From assembly GCA_028710605.1 (NCBI GenBank), contig JAQTTU010000002.1, positions 215,005 to 279,004 on the forward strand: a stretch of 64,000 nt of DNA, in the 5' to 3' direction. The position numbers and the translations under genes are program-made. Source of the stretch: Sideroxydans sp. (GTDB taxonomy: Bacteria > Pseudomonadota > Gammaproteobacteria > Burkholderiales > Gallionellaceae). Numbering within the stretch: position 1 is the first letter of the stretch; each line of letters starts with the position of its first letter. The notes beneath the pieces are model-generated. The model saw only the letters and a list, made by a program, of their open reading frames with translations, searched no databases and was not told the origin of the DNA. Positions 41,552-50,279 of the stretch are shown piece by piece.

Positions 41552-41695
41552 GGAATCCCCTTTGCGTGCGAGCAGCCTGTGAATGCGGGCATGCTACTAC
41601 GAATCGGGATGCGGGCTGAATGTACTCCTTTTAAACGCAGCATATTGCCCGCAAGCCAATGAATACGCGCATCTGCAACAAGCGCATGGTGTAGA

Positions 41696-41711
41696 TCGCC
41701 TATTGGCGGGC
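41696..41711. repeat. Family B repeat
   Basis: TCGCCTATTGGCGGGC, preceded by GTGTAGA as in other copies. Confidence 0.8.
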
Positions 41712-41752
41712 GTTTGCACGTGGTGTGATATTCAAAATCGCTACCCAGTTGC

Positions 41753-41782
41753 TTGACATACCAATTATGGTATATCCATAAT
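41753..41782 (+). promoter_or_regulatory. Toxin-antitoxin promoter with nested inverted-repeat operator
   Basis: TTGACA (41753-41758), an 18-nt spacer and CATAAT (41777-41782). ATTATGG-TATAT-CCATAAT is a perfect seven-base inverted repeat over the -10 region, and ATACCA-ATTA-TGGTAT overlaps it. The expected start site is at or within a few bases of the ATG at 41788, so the transcript may be leaderless. Confidence 0.7.
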
Positions 41783-41787
41783 GAGGC

Positions 41788-42069
41788 ATGTGGGAACTTG
41801 AAGAACATCGACGTGTTGATAAACAGCTTTCCGCCGCGCCCATCGAGATATTGAAGCGCTATGAAAAGTGGAAAGACATCGCGCGAGTTTCCGGGACTGC
41901 GGGCTTGCGCGCCATCAAAGGTTTTCACGATGAAGCCCTGTCCGGCGAATGGAAAGGCCATCGCTCATCGCGCTTGGGTTTGCAGTGGAGGGTGATCTAT
42001 CGCGTGGTTGATAACGTGTTGCATATCCAGATTGTCCAAGTCACCGCCCACGATTATAGGAAACCATAA
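41788..42069 (+). CDS. RelE/HigB-like toxin
   Basis: A 93-residue basic protein with the RelE-like core: HRRVDKQLSAAPIEILKRYEKW and a C-terminal LGLQWRVIYRVVDNVLHIQIVQVTAHDYRK. Such toxins cut mRNA at the ribosome. The toxin gene precedes the XRE antitoxin gene (42072), separated by two bases, the order of higBA-type systems. No ribosome binding site fits a very short leader. Confidence 0.88.
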   Translation: MWELEEHRRVDKQLSAAPIEILKRYEKWKDIARVSGTAGLRAIKGFHDEALSGEWKGHRSSRLGLQWRVIYRVVDNVLHIQIVQVTAHDYRKP

Positions 42070-42071
42070 AA

Positions 42072-42332
42072 ATGAATGAATTTCGTCCGGCAAAAAAACG
42101 CGCCGAAGTGACCGTCGGTGAATCCGTGCGCATCTTGCGCGAGCTGCAAGAGCTCAGCCAAAGCCAGCTTTCCGCGCTGACCGGCATTCCCCAAGCCACC
42201 ATTTCCGCCATCGAAAACGGGCGCGTGAATCTGGGTGTGGAAAGAGCGAAAGTTCTGGCGCGCGCGCTACGCTGCCATCCGGCAGTGCTGGTATTTCCGG
42301 GCTGGGAAACAGAGCTTAAGGAAGCGGCTTGA
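42072..42332 (+). CDS. XRE-family antitoxin
   Basis: An 86-residue protein with an HTH (about 21-72, LRELQELSQSQLSALTGI then QATISAIENG). It should neutralise the upstream RelE/HigB-like toxin and repress the shared promoter by binding the nested inverted repeat at 41764. Confidence 0.9.
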   Translation: MNEFRPAKKRAEVTVGESVRILRELQELSQSQLSALTGIPQATISAIENGRVNLGVERAKVLARALRCHPAVLVFPGWETELKEAA

Positions 42333-42406
42333 AGAAGCGGATGCATATTTTGTGCGGCCTACTTTCCGTATAATCAAAAATATACTTTCCCTCCGCAGAG
42401 GAAACC

Positions 42407-42607
42407 ATGAATACCGCCGAACATTTGTTGATCGAAAAAATCCTGCAACTGCCCCCGACGCGCTTGGCAGAAGTCACCGACTTTGTGGATTTTCTACGCA
42501 GCCGAGAAACCGACCGCGCACTGACGCAAGCCGCAGCACAAACCTCCGTAGCCAGCTTTGCCGCCGTTTGGGACAACGATGACGACGCGATTTATGACAA
42601 GCTGTAA
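42407..42607 (+). CDS. DUF2281-like antitoxin without a partner
   Basis: A 66-residue protein: MNTAEHLLIEKILQLPPTRL then EVTDFVDFLR, the pattern of DUF2281-type antitoxins. The C-terminal end is acidic (WDNDDDAIYDKL). A toxin gene would be expected directly downstream, but a family C repeat follows. I count it as an orphan. Confidence 0.75.
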   Translation: MNTAEHLLIEKILQLPPTRLAEVTDFVDFLRSRETDRALTQAAAQTSVASFAAVWDNDDDAIYDKL

Positions 42608-42643
42608 TTCACCCCACTGTGATTTTTGAATCCGTTTGCTATT

Positions 42644-42773
42644 GTTCTTGACGATACTTATATGCAAATCTTTGTAGGTCGGGCTTTAGCCCGACATGTC
42701 GGGTTGAAACCCGACCTACAAAGCTGTTTTACACGATGGCTATGCTTTAGATAGCGTGCGACACCACACTAGT
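42644..42773. repeat. Family C repeat with long conserved flanks
   Basis: The palindrome is at 42674-42719. Left flank TTCTTGACGATACTTATATG and right flank AGATAGCGTGCGACACCACA match the copy at 27307-27446, defining a unit of about 130 bp. Confidence 0.82.
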
Positions 42774-42820
42774 TTTTACTGATGTACTTTCCGAATCTCA
42801 ACCTGAAAATTTATTACAGC

Positions 42821-43672
42821 ATGACCACCCACCACTACACCCTCACCATTTCCTGTCCCGACCGTTGCGGCATCATCGCGGCGGTCACCGGTTTTATCGC
42901 GCAGCACGGCGGCTTTATCGTCGAGGCGAGTTATCACACCGAGCAGGAAGCGCAGCGCTTTTTCATGCGCCAGGAAATTCGCGCGGATTCGTTGCCGTTT
43001 GATGCCACCGAATTTCGTAGCCGCTTTGCGCTGCTGGCAGACGAGTATCAGATGAGCTGGCAACTGGCCGATTCGGCCATCAAGAAACGCTTGGTGGTGC
43101 TGGTGAGCAAGCAGGATCATTGTCTGAACGATTTGCTGCACCGCTGGCGTAGCGGCGAGTTGCAGGTGGATATTCCGTGCGTGATTTCCAACCACGAGGA
43201 TTTGCGCAGCTTCGTCGAGTGGCACGGCATCCCGTATCTGTATGTGGACATGGCGGACAAGGCCGCCGCGTTTGAAAAAATCGCGGCGCTGTTCGAACAA
43301 TATCGCGGCGACAGCATGGTGCTGGCGCGCTTCATGCAGATTATTCCACCGTCGCTGTGCCAGCGTTTTCCGGGGCGCATCATCAATATCCACCACAGCT
43401 TCCTGCCGTCGTTCGTCGGTGCGAAGCCGTATCACCAGGCCTATCTGCGCGGCGTGAAGCTGATCGGCGCGACCTGCCATTACGTGACCGACGAACTGGA
43501 TGCGGGGCCCATCATCGAGCAGGACACGGTGCGCATAGACCACGGCGACACGGTGGACGATCTGGTGCGCTACGGGCGCGACATCGAGAAAACCGTGCTG
43601 TCGCGCGGCCTGCGCTACCATGTGGAAGACCGCGTGCTGGTGTGCGGGAACAAGACGATTGTGTTCAGATAA
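42821..43672 (+). CDS. purU: Formyltetrahydrofolate deformylase
   Basis: A 283-residue enzyme with an N-terminal ACT domain (about 5-85, LTISCPDRCGIIAAVTGFIA) and a formyl-transferase fold with INIHHSFLPSF, the catalytic His and the later Asp of DELDAGPIIEQD. It releases formate from 10-formyl-THF. The start at ATG 42821 is chosen over an upstream frame extension. The usual purU length of about 280 is met. Confidence 0.95.
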   Translation: MTTHHYTLTISCPDRCGIIAAVTGFIAQHGGFIVEASYHTEQEAQRFFMRQEIRADSLPFDATEFRSRFALLADEYQMSWQLADSAIKKRLVVLVSKQDHCLNDLLHRWRSGELQVDIPCVISNHEDLRSFVEWHGIPYLYVDMADKAAAFEKIAALFEQYRGDSMVLARFMQIIPPSLCQRFPGRIINIHHSFLPSFVGAKPYHQAYLRGVKLIGATCHYVTDELDAGPIIEQDTVRIDHGDTVDDLVRYGRDIEKTVLSRGLRYHVEDRVLVCGNKTIVFR

Positions 43673-43677
43673 GTTTT

Positions 43678-43733
43678 TGTAGGAGCGAGCTTGCTCGCGA
43701 AGTCATTTTTCGCGAGCAAGCTCGCTCCTACAA
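43678..43733. repeat. Family G repeat (GTAGGAGCGAGC type REP)
   Basis: TGTAGGAGCGAGCTTGCTCG and its complement form a stem with a short spacer. The same sequence is at 50031-50086. It resembles REPs known from Pseudomonas, so it is a widespread family. Confidence 0.88.
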
Positions 43734-43775
43734 GGTGCGCCGCATAAATGGGTTATTAGCCGCAAAGGAGTCACC

Positions 43776-44723
43776 ATGAACGCTCAAGATCGCGCGCTGA
43801 CCGAACAGAACAGTTTGTTTGACGGCATGGATTTCTCCTCGGTGGAATACATGCTGGAACGCTGTATGTTGCGCGATCTGGCTGCTGGGGAAATGTTGCT
43901 GCAACCGGAGGTGGCGAACCATTATCTGTATCTGATTCTGGATGGCGAGTTGAGCGTGCAGCTGGTCGGACAAAAAACGCTGCAACATACCGCGCTGGTT
44001 GCCGGGGAATGCACCGGCGAGATTTCCATGGTGGACGGGCACAATCCCTCGGCGCTGGTGGTGGCGACCAAGCCCACGCGCGTGCTCGCCGTGCCGCATG
44101 ACACGGTGTGGTCGCTGGTCGATCATTCACACGAGGTGGCGCGCAACCTGCTGGCCATCATCGCCGGGCGCATGCGCCGCGACAATTCCGCCCTCATCAA
44201 CTCGCACAACAAACGCGCGCAGTTCGAGCATCAGGCCACGGTGGATGCGCTGACCGGAGTGCATAACCGGCGCTGGATGAACGAGGCTTTTCCCAGAGTG
44301 TTACAGCGTTGCGCGATGGACAAAGTGCCCAGCGCAGTCATGGTGATCGACATTGACTTATTCAAGCGGGTGAACGATACCCACGGCCATCTGGTCGGCG
44401 ATGTGGCGCTGAAAACGATGGCGGGCATCATGTCGGCCAATCTGCGCCCGCACGATTTGCTGGTGCGCTACGGCGGCGAAGAGTTTGCCATTTTGTTGCC
44501 CGGTGCCGGTATCGAAGCGGCGAAACAAATCGCCGAACGCCTGCGCAGCCTGGTGGCAGAACACGAGATCCGCAGCGGCAAACTGATGTTCAAAATCACC
44601 ATCTCCATCGGCATCGCGCCGGTCACGCCGGAAGGCAAGCTGGACGATTTCTTCGTCCAAGCCGACCGCGCGCTGTATCGCGCCAAAGAAGGCGGGCGCA
44701 ATCGGGTTGAGGTTGCAGGCTGA
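43776..44723 (+). CDS. cNMP-binding-domain GGDEF diguanylate cyclase
   Basis: A 315-residue protein. The N-terminal cyclic-nucleotide-binding-like domain (about 15-130, LYLILDGELSVQL) is followed by a GGDEF domain with GGEEF at 233-237 and an RxxD inhibitory site at 224-227. It makes c-di-GMP, possibly controlled by the N-terminal ligand. It is soluble and starts after a family G repeat, with an AAAGGAG ribosome site. Confidence 0.92.
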   Translation: MNAQDRALTEQNSLFDGMDFSSVEYMLERCMLRDLAAGEMLLQPEVANHYLYLILDGELSVQLVGQKTLQHTALVAGECTGEISMVDGHNPSALVVATKPTRVLAVPHDTVWSLVDHSHEVARNLLAIIAGRMRRDNSALINSHNKRAQFEHQATVDALTGVHNRRWMNEAFPRVLQRCAMDKVPSAVMVIDIDLFKRVNDTHGHLVGDVALKTMAGIMSANLRPHDLLVRYGGEEFAILLPGAGIEAAKQIAERLRSLVAEHEIRSGKLMFKITISIGIAPVTPEGKLDDFFVQADRALYRAKEGGRNRVEVAG

Positions 44724-44744
44724 ACGGGAAAGTCAAAAACGGTT

Positions 44745-44873
44745 GCCCGCAGATTACACAGATTAACCCAGATTAAAAACCAACATCTTTTGATTACAAC
44801 CTACCCCAGAACGATTTACTGACATCCATTTGCGCCTTTAAATCTGCGTTAATCTGTGTAATCTGCGGGCAAA
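44745..44873. repeat. Family D inverted repeat
   Basis: Arms GCCCGCAGATTACACAGATT and AATCTGTGTAATCTGCGGGC enclose about 60 bases, as in the other two copies. Confidence 0.85.
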
Positions 44874-44885
44874 GGTTTTCTACCC

Positions 44886-45182
44886 TCACCGCAACGTCGC
44901 CACATACTTCGATTCCACTCTCGGCGGAATATTCACAATAGGCAACTCTTCGTGCTGGAGCAAAGGGTGCAGCTCTTCCACTCGCGCGGCCAGTTTGTGC
45001 AGTTCTTCGGATTCGGTGGCATACGCCAAATTGATAATTTCGATCGCGTAAGTTGCATCCACGCTCATCCATTCGATGTCGATGATGCGGTTGAGTTCGC
45101 GCCGGAACAGGGTGTGCATGCGACCCATCAGAGAAAACAATACTTCCATTTCGCCTGCCATTTCAATCTCCAATTCACTCAA
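44886..45182 (-). CDS. Small helical protein of unknown function
   Basis: A 98-residue, acidic, mostly helical protein (MEVLFSLMGRMHTLFRRELN, and VEELHPLLQHEELPIVN at the end). No domain is recognised. It is soluble and lies downstream of the amtB terminator on the same strand. Its codon use fits the genome. Confidence 0.6.
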   Translation of the reverse strand: MSELEIEMAGEMEVLFSLMGRMHTLFRRELNRIIDIEWMSVDATYAIEIINLAYATESEELHKLAARVEELHPLLQHEELPIVNIPPRVESKYVATLR

Positions 45183-45191
45183 ATTTTGGTC

Positions 45192-45219
45192 AAAAAAAGG
45201 GCACCAAGAGGTGCCCCTT
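45192..45219 (-). terminator. Rho-independent terminator of the amtB operon
   Basis: GGGCACC-AAGA-GGTGCCC, a seven-base perfect stem. On the minus strand it is followed by seven T residues. It lies about 40 nt after the amtB stop. Confidence 0.9.
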
Positions 45220-45256
45220 AAGGTGGAGCCGGGGAGGCTCCGAGAGGAGAACTCTT

Positions 45257-46744
45257 TTAGAAGTTGTAGGCCTTCTCGCCGTGTGACGTGGTATCCAGAC
45301 CTTCGCGTTCCGCTTCTTCGGCAACACGCAATCCGACAGTCAGGTCAACAATCTTGTAGCAAACAAAGGCAACCACACCGGACCAGATCAACGTGGTCAG
45401 CACAGCTTGTGCTTGTATCCACACTTGCGAACCGATGCCGGTATCGACGATGGTGTTGTTCACATAATCGACGATACCGGTGCCGCCCAGACTCCAGGTG
45501 TTGAACACGCCGGTGAGCAACGCGCCGAGGATACCGCCGATGCCGTGGATGCCGAACACGTCCAGCGCATCATCCGCACCGAGCAGTTTCTTCAGTCCGG
45601 TCACGCCCCAGAAGCAGACCACACCGGCCAGCGCACCGATCACCAGACCGCCGCCGATACCGACCCAACCGCAAGCCGGAGTAATCGCAACCAGGCCTGC
45701 AACCGCGCCGGAAGCCGCGCCCAACAAGCTGGGCTTGCCCTTCAACATCCATTCTGCAGCCAACCAAGTCAGCACCGCAGCAGCCGTGGCGATCAAGGTG
45801 TTGGCGAAAGCCAGGGTAGCCGTGCCGCCCGCTTCCAGCGCGGAGCCCGCGTTGAAACCGAACCAGCCCACCCACAACAGCGAAGCGCCGATCATGGTCA
45901 TCACCAGATTGTGCGGAGCCATCGGCTCTCTGCCGTAGCCCACGCGCTTGCCGATCAGGAATGCACCGACCAGACCCGCGATAGCCGCATTGATGTGAAC
46001 CACGGTACCGCCCGCAAAGTCCAGCGCGCCTTTTTGGAACAGCCAGCCCGCCGTTGCATTGGCCGCATCAGCCGCAGCTTGGTCGGTGTAAGCATCGGGA
46101 CCCGCCCAGAACCAGACCATGTGCGCGATTGGCAAGTATGCGAAGGTGAACCACAGTGCGGAGAACAACAGCACGGCGGAGAACTTCATACGCTCGGCGA
46201 ACGCACCCACAACCAGCGCCACGGTGATGGCGGCAAATGTTGCCTGGAACGCCACGAAGGCGAACTCGGGAATGACCACGCCTTTGCTGAAGGTGGCTCC
46301 GTTGGCAACCGCACCCGTTACCGGATCAAAAATGCCTTTCAGGAACAGCCGGTCGAAGCCGCCGAAGAACGCGTTACCTTGGGTGAAGGCAATCGAGTAG
46401 CCGTAGATCGCCCACAGCACGGTGATCAGCGCGAAGATGCTGAACACTTGCATCAACATCGACAGCATGTTCTTGCTGCGCACCAGACCGCCGTAGAACA
46501 AGGCTAGGCCGGGGATGGACATCATGATGACCAGCAGCGTGGCGGTCAGCATCCATGCGGTGTCGCCCTTGTTGGGGACAGGTGCCGGTGCTGCTTCCGG
46601 TGCGGCGGGCGCGGCTGCCGGAGCGGCCACTGCGGCGGTAGCCGTTGCTGCCGTGGCAGCCGAAGCAGCCTCTTCGGCGAAGGCCGTGCCTGTCAGGCCG
46701 CACAGCATGGCCAGCAAGGCGAATAGTGCAATAAATTTCTTCAT
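45257..46744 (-). CDS. amtB: Ammonium transporter AmtB
   Basis: A 495-residue ammonium channel with a signal peptide, an Ala/Pro-rich linker (about 25-60) and eleven helices. Signature stretches are ALFYGGLVRSKNMLSM, DFAGGTVVHINAAIAGLVGA and DALDVFGIHGIGGILGALLTG, with the pore histidines. The C-terminal tail is the GlnK-binding kind. The gene follows glnK by 11 nt. Confidence 0.97.
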   Translation of the reverse strand: MKKFIALFALLAMLCGLTGTAFAEEAASAATAATATAAVAAPAAAPAAPEAAPAPVPNKGDTAWMLTATLLVIMMSIPGLALFYGGLVRSKNMLSMLMQVFSIFALITVLWAIYGYSIAFTQGNAFFGGFDRLFLKGIFDPVTGAVANGATFSKGVVIPEFAFVAFQATFAAITVALVVGAFAERMKFSAVLLFSALWFTFAYLPIAHMVWFWAGPDAYTDQAAADAANATAGWLFQKGALDFAGGTVVHINAAIAGLVGAFLIGKRVGYGREPMAPHNLVMTMIGASLLWVGWFGFNAGSALEAGGTATLAFANTLIATAAAVLTWLAAEWMLKGKPSLLGAASGAVAGLVAITPACGWVGIGGGLVIGALAGVVCFWGVTGLKKLLGADDALDVFGIHGIGGILGALLTGVFNTWSLGGTGIVDYVNNTIVDTGIGSQVWIQAQAVLTTLIWSGVVAFVCYKIVDLTVGLRVAEEAEREGLDTTSHGEKAYNF

Positions 46745-46755
46745 TTCATCGCTCC

Positions 46756-47139
<384 letters not shown>

Positions 47140-47877
47140 TTAGAACGCGCGGGTTACAGACAATACAACAGTGGTCTTGCCCAGTTCCTTGCCTTCCGGG
47201 TTGGTATAGAACGCACCCGCGTTGGTGCCGCTGAGTGCGGCGGCCAAGGTGTAACCGCTGAAGTCCTTGCTGGCGCTCAGCTTGTAGTCGCTATACGTTG
47301 CGGCTGAATTGACAGTCGTTCCGGTATAGGTTTGCTTGCCATAGTGTCCGCCCAAAGTCACGCCGGTGTCAGCCAACGGGTAGTTAGCGTTCAGTTCAAA
47401 GTAAGTGGAACCCTTGGCATCGGCTACACCGAACAGATCTCCCAGCGAATACGACAGTTTGGCCGTGACGATGTTATAGCTGACTGCGCCGTAGATTTCA
47501 TTGGTGTCAGCCTTGGTCATACCCGCGTTGTAGCTGCCAGGGTAGTTGTAGCGCAGGAAACCGACATCATAAGAAACGTCGCTATTTACTGCCCCCTTGT
47601 ATCCGGCGTAGGTGTCGATTTCCAGCGGAGCGCTGCTGACTACACCGGCATCTTTCAACCAGCTGATGGTGGAAGCCCATGCGCCGATATACAAACCGTT
47701 GGCATTTGCATAATCAACACCGCCTTGGATGGCTGGCTTGGCATTGGTTTGCGAGATACCGCGATACAGGTAGTTGGTGGTCAGGCTCGCGTTGAAAGAA
47801 ACGGGAGAACTTTCAGCAAATGCAGGCATGGCAAAGGCGGAAGCAAGAGCAGCAGCGATCAGTGTTTTCTTAAGCAT
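47140..47877 (-). CDS. TorF-type (Gcw_chp) outer-membrane porin-like protein
   Basis: A 245-residue exported protein. The signal peptide ends near residue 21 (FAMPAFAE). The mature part is a beta barrel with NYLYRGISQTNAKPAIQGGV and Tyr/Asn-rich strands and ends in the aromatic SVTRAF, as in the TIGR02001 (Gcw_chp/TorF) family. It is the first gene of the nitrogen-regulated operon and may admit ammonium or small nitrogen compounds. It starts 58 nt after the sigma54 promoter. Confidence 0.85.
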   Translation of the reverse strand: MLKKTLIAAALASAFAMPAFAESSPVSFNASLTTNYLYRGISQTNAKPAIQGGVDYANANGLYIGAWASTISWLKDAGVVSSAPLEIDTYAGYKGAVNSDVSYDVGFLRYNYPGSYNAGMTKADTNEIYGAVSYNIVTAKLSYSLGDLFGVADAKGSTYFELNANYPLADTGVTLGGHYGKQTYTGTTVNSAATYSDYKLSASKDFSGYTLAAALSGTNAGAFYTNPEGKELGKTTVVLSVTRAF

Positions 47878-47934
47878 GGTATTTCCTTTCTTTAAATGTT
47901 TAAGTGGGATGAAAGTATCCACGCCCACCATTCA

Positions 47935-47949
47935 GCAGCTTCCGTGCCA
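47935..47949 (-). promoter_or_regulatory. Sigma54 promoter of the porin-glnK-amtB operon
   Basis: TGGCAC-GGAAG-CTGC matches the -24/-12 consensus (TGGCAC-N5-TTGC), with one mismatch in the -12 box. Confidence 0.75.
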
Positions 47950-48044
47950 CCACGCCAAAACCTATCCGTTACGGGGTTTGTGCGATATGGCGCAAATGCG
48001 TGCACCAAGACGATGCACCAAGTTCACCCGCAAAATATCCGCCA

Positions 48045-48061
48045 TGCACCCAGTCGGTGCG
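48045..48061 (-). promoter_or_regulatory. NtrC-binding-like sites upstream of the sigma54 promoter
   Basis: TGCACC-CAGTC-GGTGC at 48045-48060 is a near-perfect NtrC-type inverted repeat (TGCACCA-N-TGGTGCA). TGCACCA half sites repeat at 48001 and 48014 (plus strand). The region is 50-110 nt from the -24 box, the normal enhancer position. Confidence 0.6.
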
Positions 48062-48110
48062 GGGGAATTTGGTACACTGCCGCTGCCCGCTTTATAAGGA
48101 GAACACCATC

Positions 48111-48326
48111 ATGCTGAACCCGAAATTTTTCGAAGAGATGTCGTCGAAGTTGAACGAAGCCATGGAGAGCAGCCCCGCCAAAGACTTCGAGAAAAATGCC
48201 CGCGCCTTGTTGGCGCAGGGCTTTTCCAAACTCGATCTGGTGTCGCGCGAGGAAATCGCCGTGCTGGAATTGCGTTTGGAAAAACTGGAAGCGCGCTTGG
48301 CCAAGCTGGAAGCGCAGGAGCAATAA
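48111..48326 (+). CDS. ubiK: Ubiquinone biosynthesis accessory factor UbiK
   Basis: A 71-residue protein of the UbiK/BMFP family: short helical N-half (MLNPKFFEEMSSKLNEAMES), then a coiled-coil C-terminus ending in LEKLEARLAKLEAQEQ. The start at ATG 48111 follows AAGGAGA. It helps the aerobic ubiquinone synthesis complex. UbiH at 61419 belongs to the same pathway. Confidence 0.9.
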   Translation: MLNPKFFEEMSSKLNEAMESSPAKDFEKNARALLAQGFSKLDLVSREEIAVLELRLEKLEARLAKLEAQEQ

Positions 48327-48333
48327 CGTACCC

Positions 48334-48445
48334 GCTCCTTCCCCCTTGCAGGGGGAAGGCTGGGATGGGGGTAGAAACGTGAAGCACTATATTCGCTGCA
48401 AATTCTACCCCCACCCTAACCCTCCCCCGGCAAGGGGGAGGGGAT
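48334..48445. repeat. Family A repeat
   Basis: CCCCCTTGCAGGGGG at the left and CTCCCCCGGCAAGGGGGAG at the right, about 75 nt apart, between ubiK and comM. Confidence 0.85.
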
Positions 48446-48496
48446 GCGACGGCTAAAGAGCATTCGGGATAATTCAACATTTGAAGGATTGAATAT

Positions 48497-49996
48497 ATGG
48501 GCTTGGCCGTTCTCTACAGTCGCAGCCTGACCGGCATGGATGCCGCGCTGGTCACGGTCGAGGTGCATCTGGCCAACGGCCTGCCCAACTTCACCATCGT
48601 CGGTCTGCCCGAGGCCGAGGTGAAGGAAAGCAAAGACCGGGTGCGCGCCGCGTTGCAGAATTGCCAGTTCGAATTTCCCATGCGCCGCATCACCGTCAAC
48701 CTCGCGCCCGCCGACCTGCCCAAGGAAAGCGGGCGTTTTGATTTGCCCATCGCGCTGGGCATCCTCGCCGCCTCGGGGCAGATACCCTCCTCCCGTTTGG
48801 CCGAATACGAATACGCCGGAGAGCTGGCGCTGACCGGCGAACTGCGCGCGATTCGCGGCGCATTGGCGATGACTTATCGCGCCTCGAATTCCGGTCGCGC
48901 TTTTATTTTGCCTGCGGTGAACGCGCCGGAAGCCGCGCTGGTGGAAGATGCCGTGGTGTATCCCGCGCAATCGCTGCTGCAAGTGGCGGCGCATCTGGCC
49001 GGGCGCGATGCGCTGACGCGGCATATCCCCGAAATCAAAACCACAGCACCCCACTACGCCGACATGTCCGAAGTGAAAGGCCAGTCGCAATCCAAGCGCG
49101 CGCTGGAGATTGCCGCCGCAGGTTCGCACAGCGTGCTGATGAGTGGCCCGCCCGGCACCGGCAAAAGCATGCTGGCCGCGCGCTTCCCCGGCATCCTGCC
49201 GCAGATGACGCAAGTGGAAGCGCTGGAGAGTGCGGCCATGCAATCGCTGGGCGGCATGTTCGATGTAGAGAACTGGAAGCGCAGACCGTACCGCGCACCC
49301 CACCATACCGCGAGCGCCGTGGCCTTGGTCGGCGGCGGCAGCAACCCGCGTCCCGGCGAAATTTCCGTGGCCATGCACGGCGTTCTATTTTTGGACGAGC
49401 TGCCGGAGTTTGATCGCAAAGTGTTGGAAGTGCTGCGCGAGCCGATGGAAAGCGGGCGCATCACCATCTCGCGCGCCGCGCGCCGCGCCGATTTCAAAGC
49501 GCAGTTTCAACTCGTCGCCGCGATGAACCCCTGCCCCTGCGGCTACCTCGGCCACTTCAACGGCAAGTGCCGTTGCACGCCGGATCAAGTGGCGCGCTAT
49601 CGCGGCAAAATCTCCGGCCCCTTGCTCGACCGCATCGACATCCAGATCGAAGTGCCCGCCGTGCCGCAAGACGATTTGCTCAAACAGTCCGACGGCGAAC
49701 ACAGTCTGGTTATTCAAAAGAGAGTGGAAGCCGCGCGCCAGCGCCAGCTCGCGCGACAAAATAAACCCAACGCGCAACTCAGCGTCACCGAGATCGACAC
49801 CCACTGCGCGCCCGACGCACAAGGCGCGGCGCTGCTGAAACAAGCCATTACGCATTTGAATCTGTCGGCACGCGCTTATCATCGCGTGCTCAAAGTCGCG
49901 CGCACCATCGCCGATCTGGCGGGCAGCGAAAATATTCTTACACAGCACATTGCCGAAGCGGTGCAGTATCGGCGCATGGATAAAGCGGGAGGGTGA
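48497..49996 (+). CDS. comM: YifB/ComM Mg-chelatase-like AAA ATPase
   Basis: A 499-residue protein with an N-terminal Lon-substrate-like domain (about 1-160), then an AAA domain with Walker A GPPGTGKSML, Walker B LFLDELPEF and sensor region FQLVAAMNPCPCGYLG (a CxCG zinc-like cluster), and a C-terminal helical domain. ComM is a helicase that extends branch migration in natural transformation. It suggests that natural competence is possible. Confidence 0.94.
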   Translation: MGLAVLYSRSLTGMDAALVTVEVHLANGLPNFTIVGLPEAEVKESKDRVRAALQNCQFEFPMRRITVNLAPADLPKESGRFDLPIALGILAASGQIPSSRLAEYEYAGELALTGELRAIRGALAMTYRASNSGRAFILPAVNAPEAALVEDAVVYPAQSLLQVAAHLAGRDALTRHIPEIKTTAPHYADMSEVKGQSQSKRALEIAAAGSHSVLMSGPPGTGKSMLAARFPGILPQMTQVEALESAAMQSLGGMFDVENWKRRPYRAPHHTASAVALVGGGSNPRPGEISVAMHGVLFLDELPEFDRKVLEVLREPMESGRITISRAARRADFKAQFQLVAAMNPCPCGYLGHFNGKCRCTPDQVARYRGKISGPLLDRIDIQIEVPAVPQDDLLKQSDGEHSLVIQKRVEAARQRQLARQNKPNAQLSVTEIDTHCAPDAQGAALLKQAITHLNLSARAYHRVLKVARTIADLAGSENILTQHIAEAVQYRRMDKAGG

Positions 49997-50213
49997 TTTA
50001 AACCAGGATAGTTCATTGGGCCGAGAATTCTTGTAGGAGCGAGCTTGCTCGCGAAAGCGCTTTCGCGAGCAAGCTCGCTCCTACAATGGAAATGCGGCTA
50101 ATGGATAATCCGGGTTAAAGCAGAAACATCGTGAAGTACCCGCAAGGGGTAGGCCGTGGTTGTACAGCCGACAAGTCGGCAACAACCACGCACATGCCCG
50201 TCAATAGGCGTTC
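49997..50213. repeat. Repeat cluster: motif I pair around family G, then C-like and B
   Basis: Motif I copies TTTAAACCAGGATAGTTCAT (49997) and GGCTAATGGATAATCCGGGT (50096) face each other around a family G repeat (50031-50086). Then follow CGACAAGTCGG hairpin bases and a family B core, GCCCGTCAATAGGCGTTC, at 50196-50213. The rest of the gap up to 50279 is short. Confidence 0.82.
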
Positions 50214-50279
50214 TTCATGCGGCAGGCAGGGATGGCATCACATATTTATGGCGCAGCATTTTTTCAGGGGGAGAAAATC

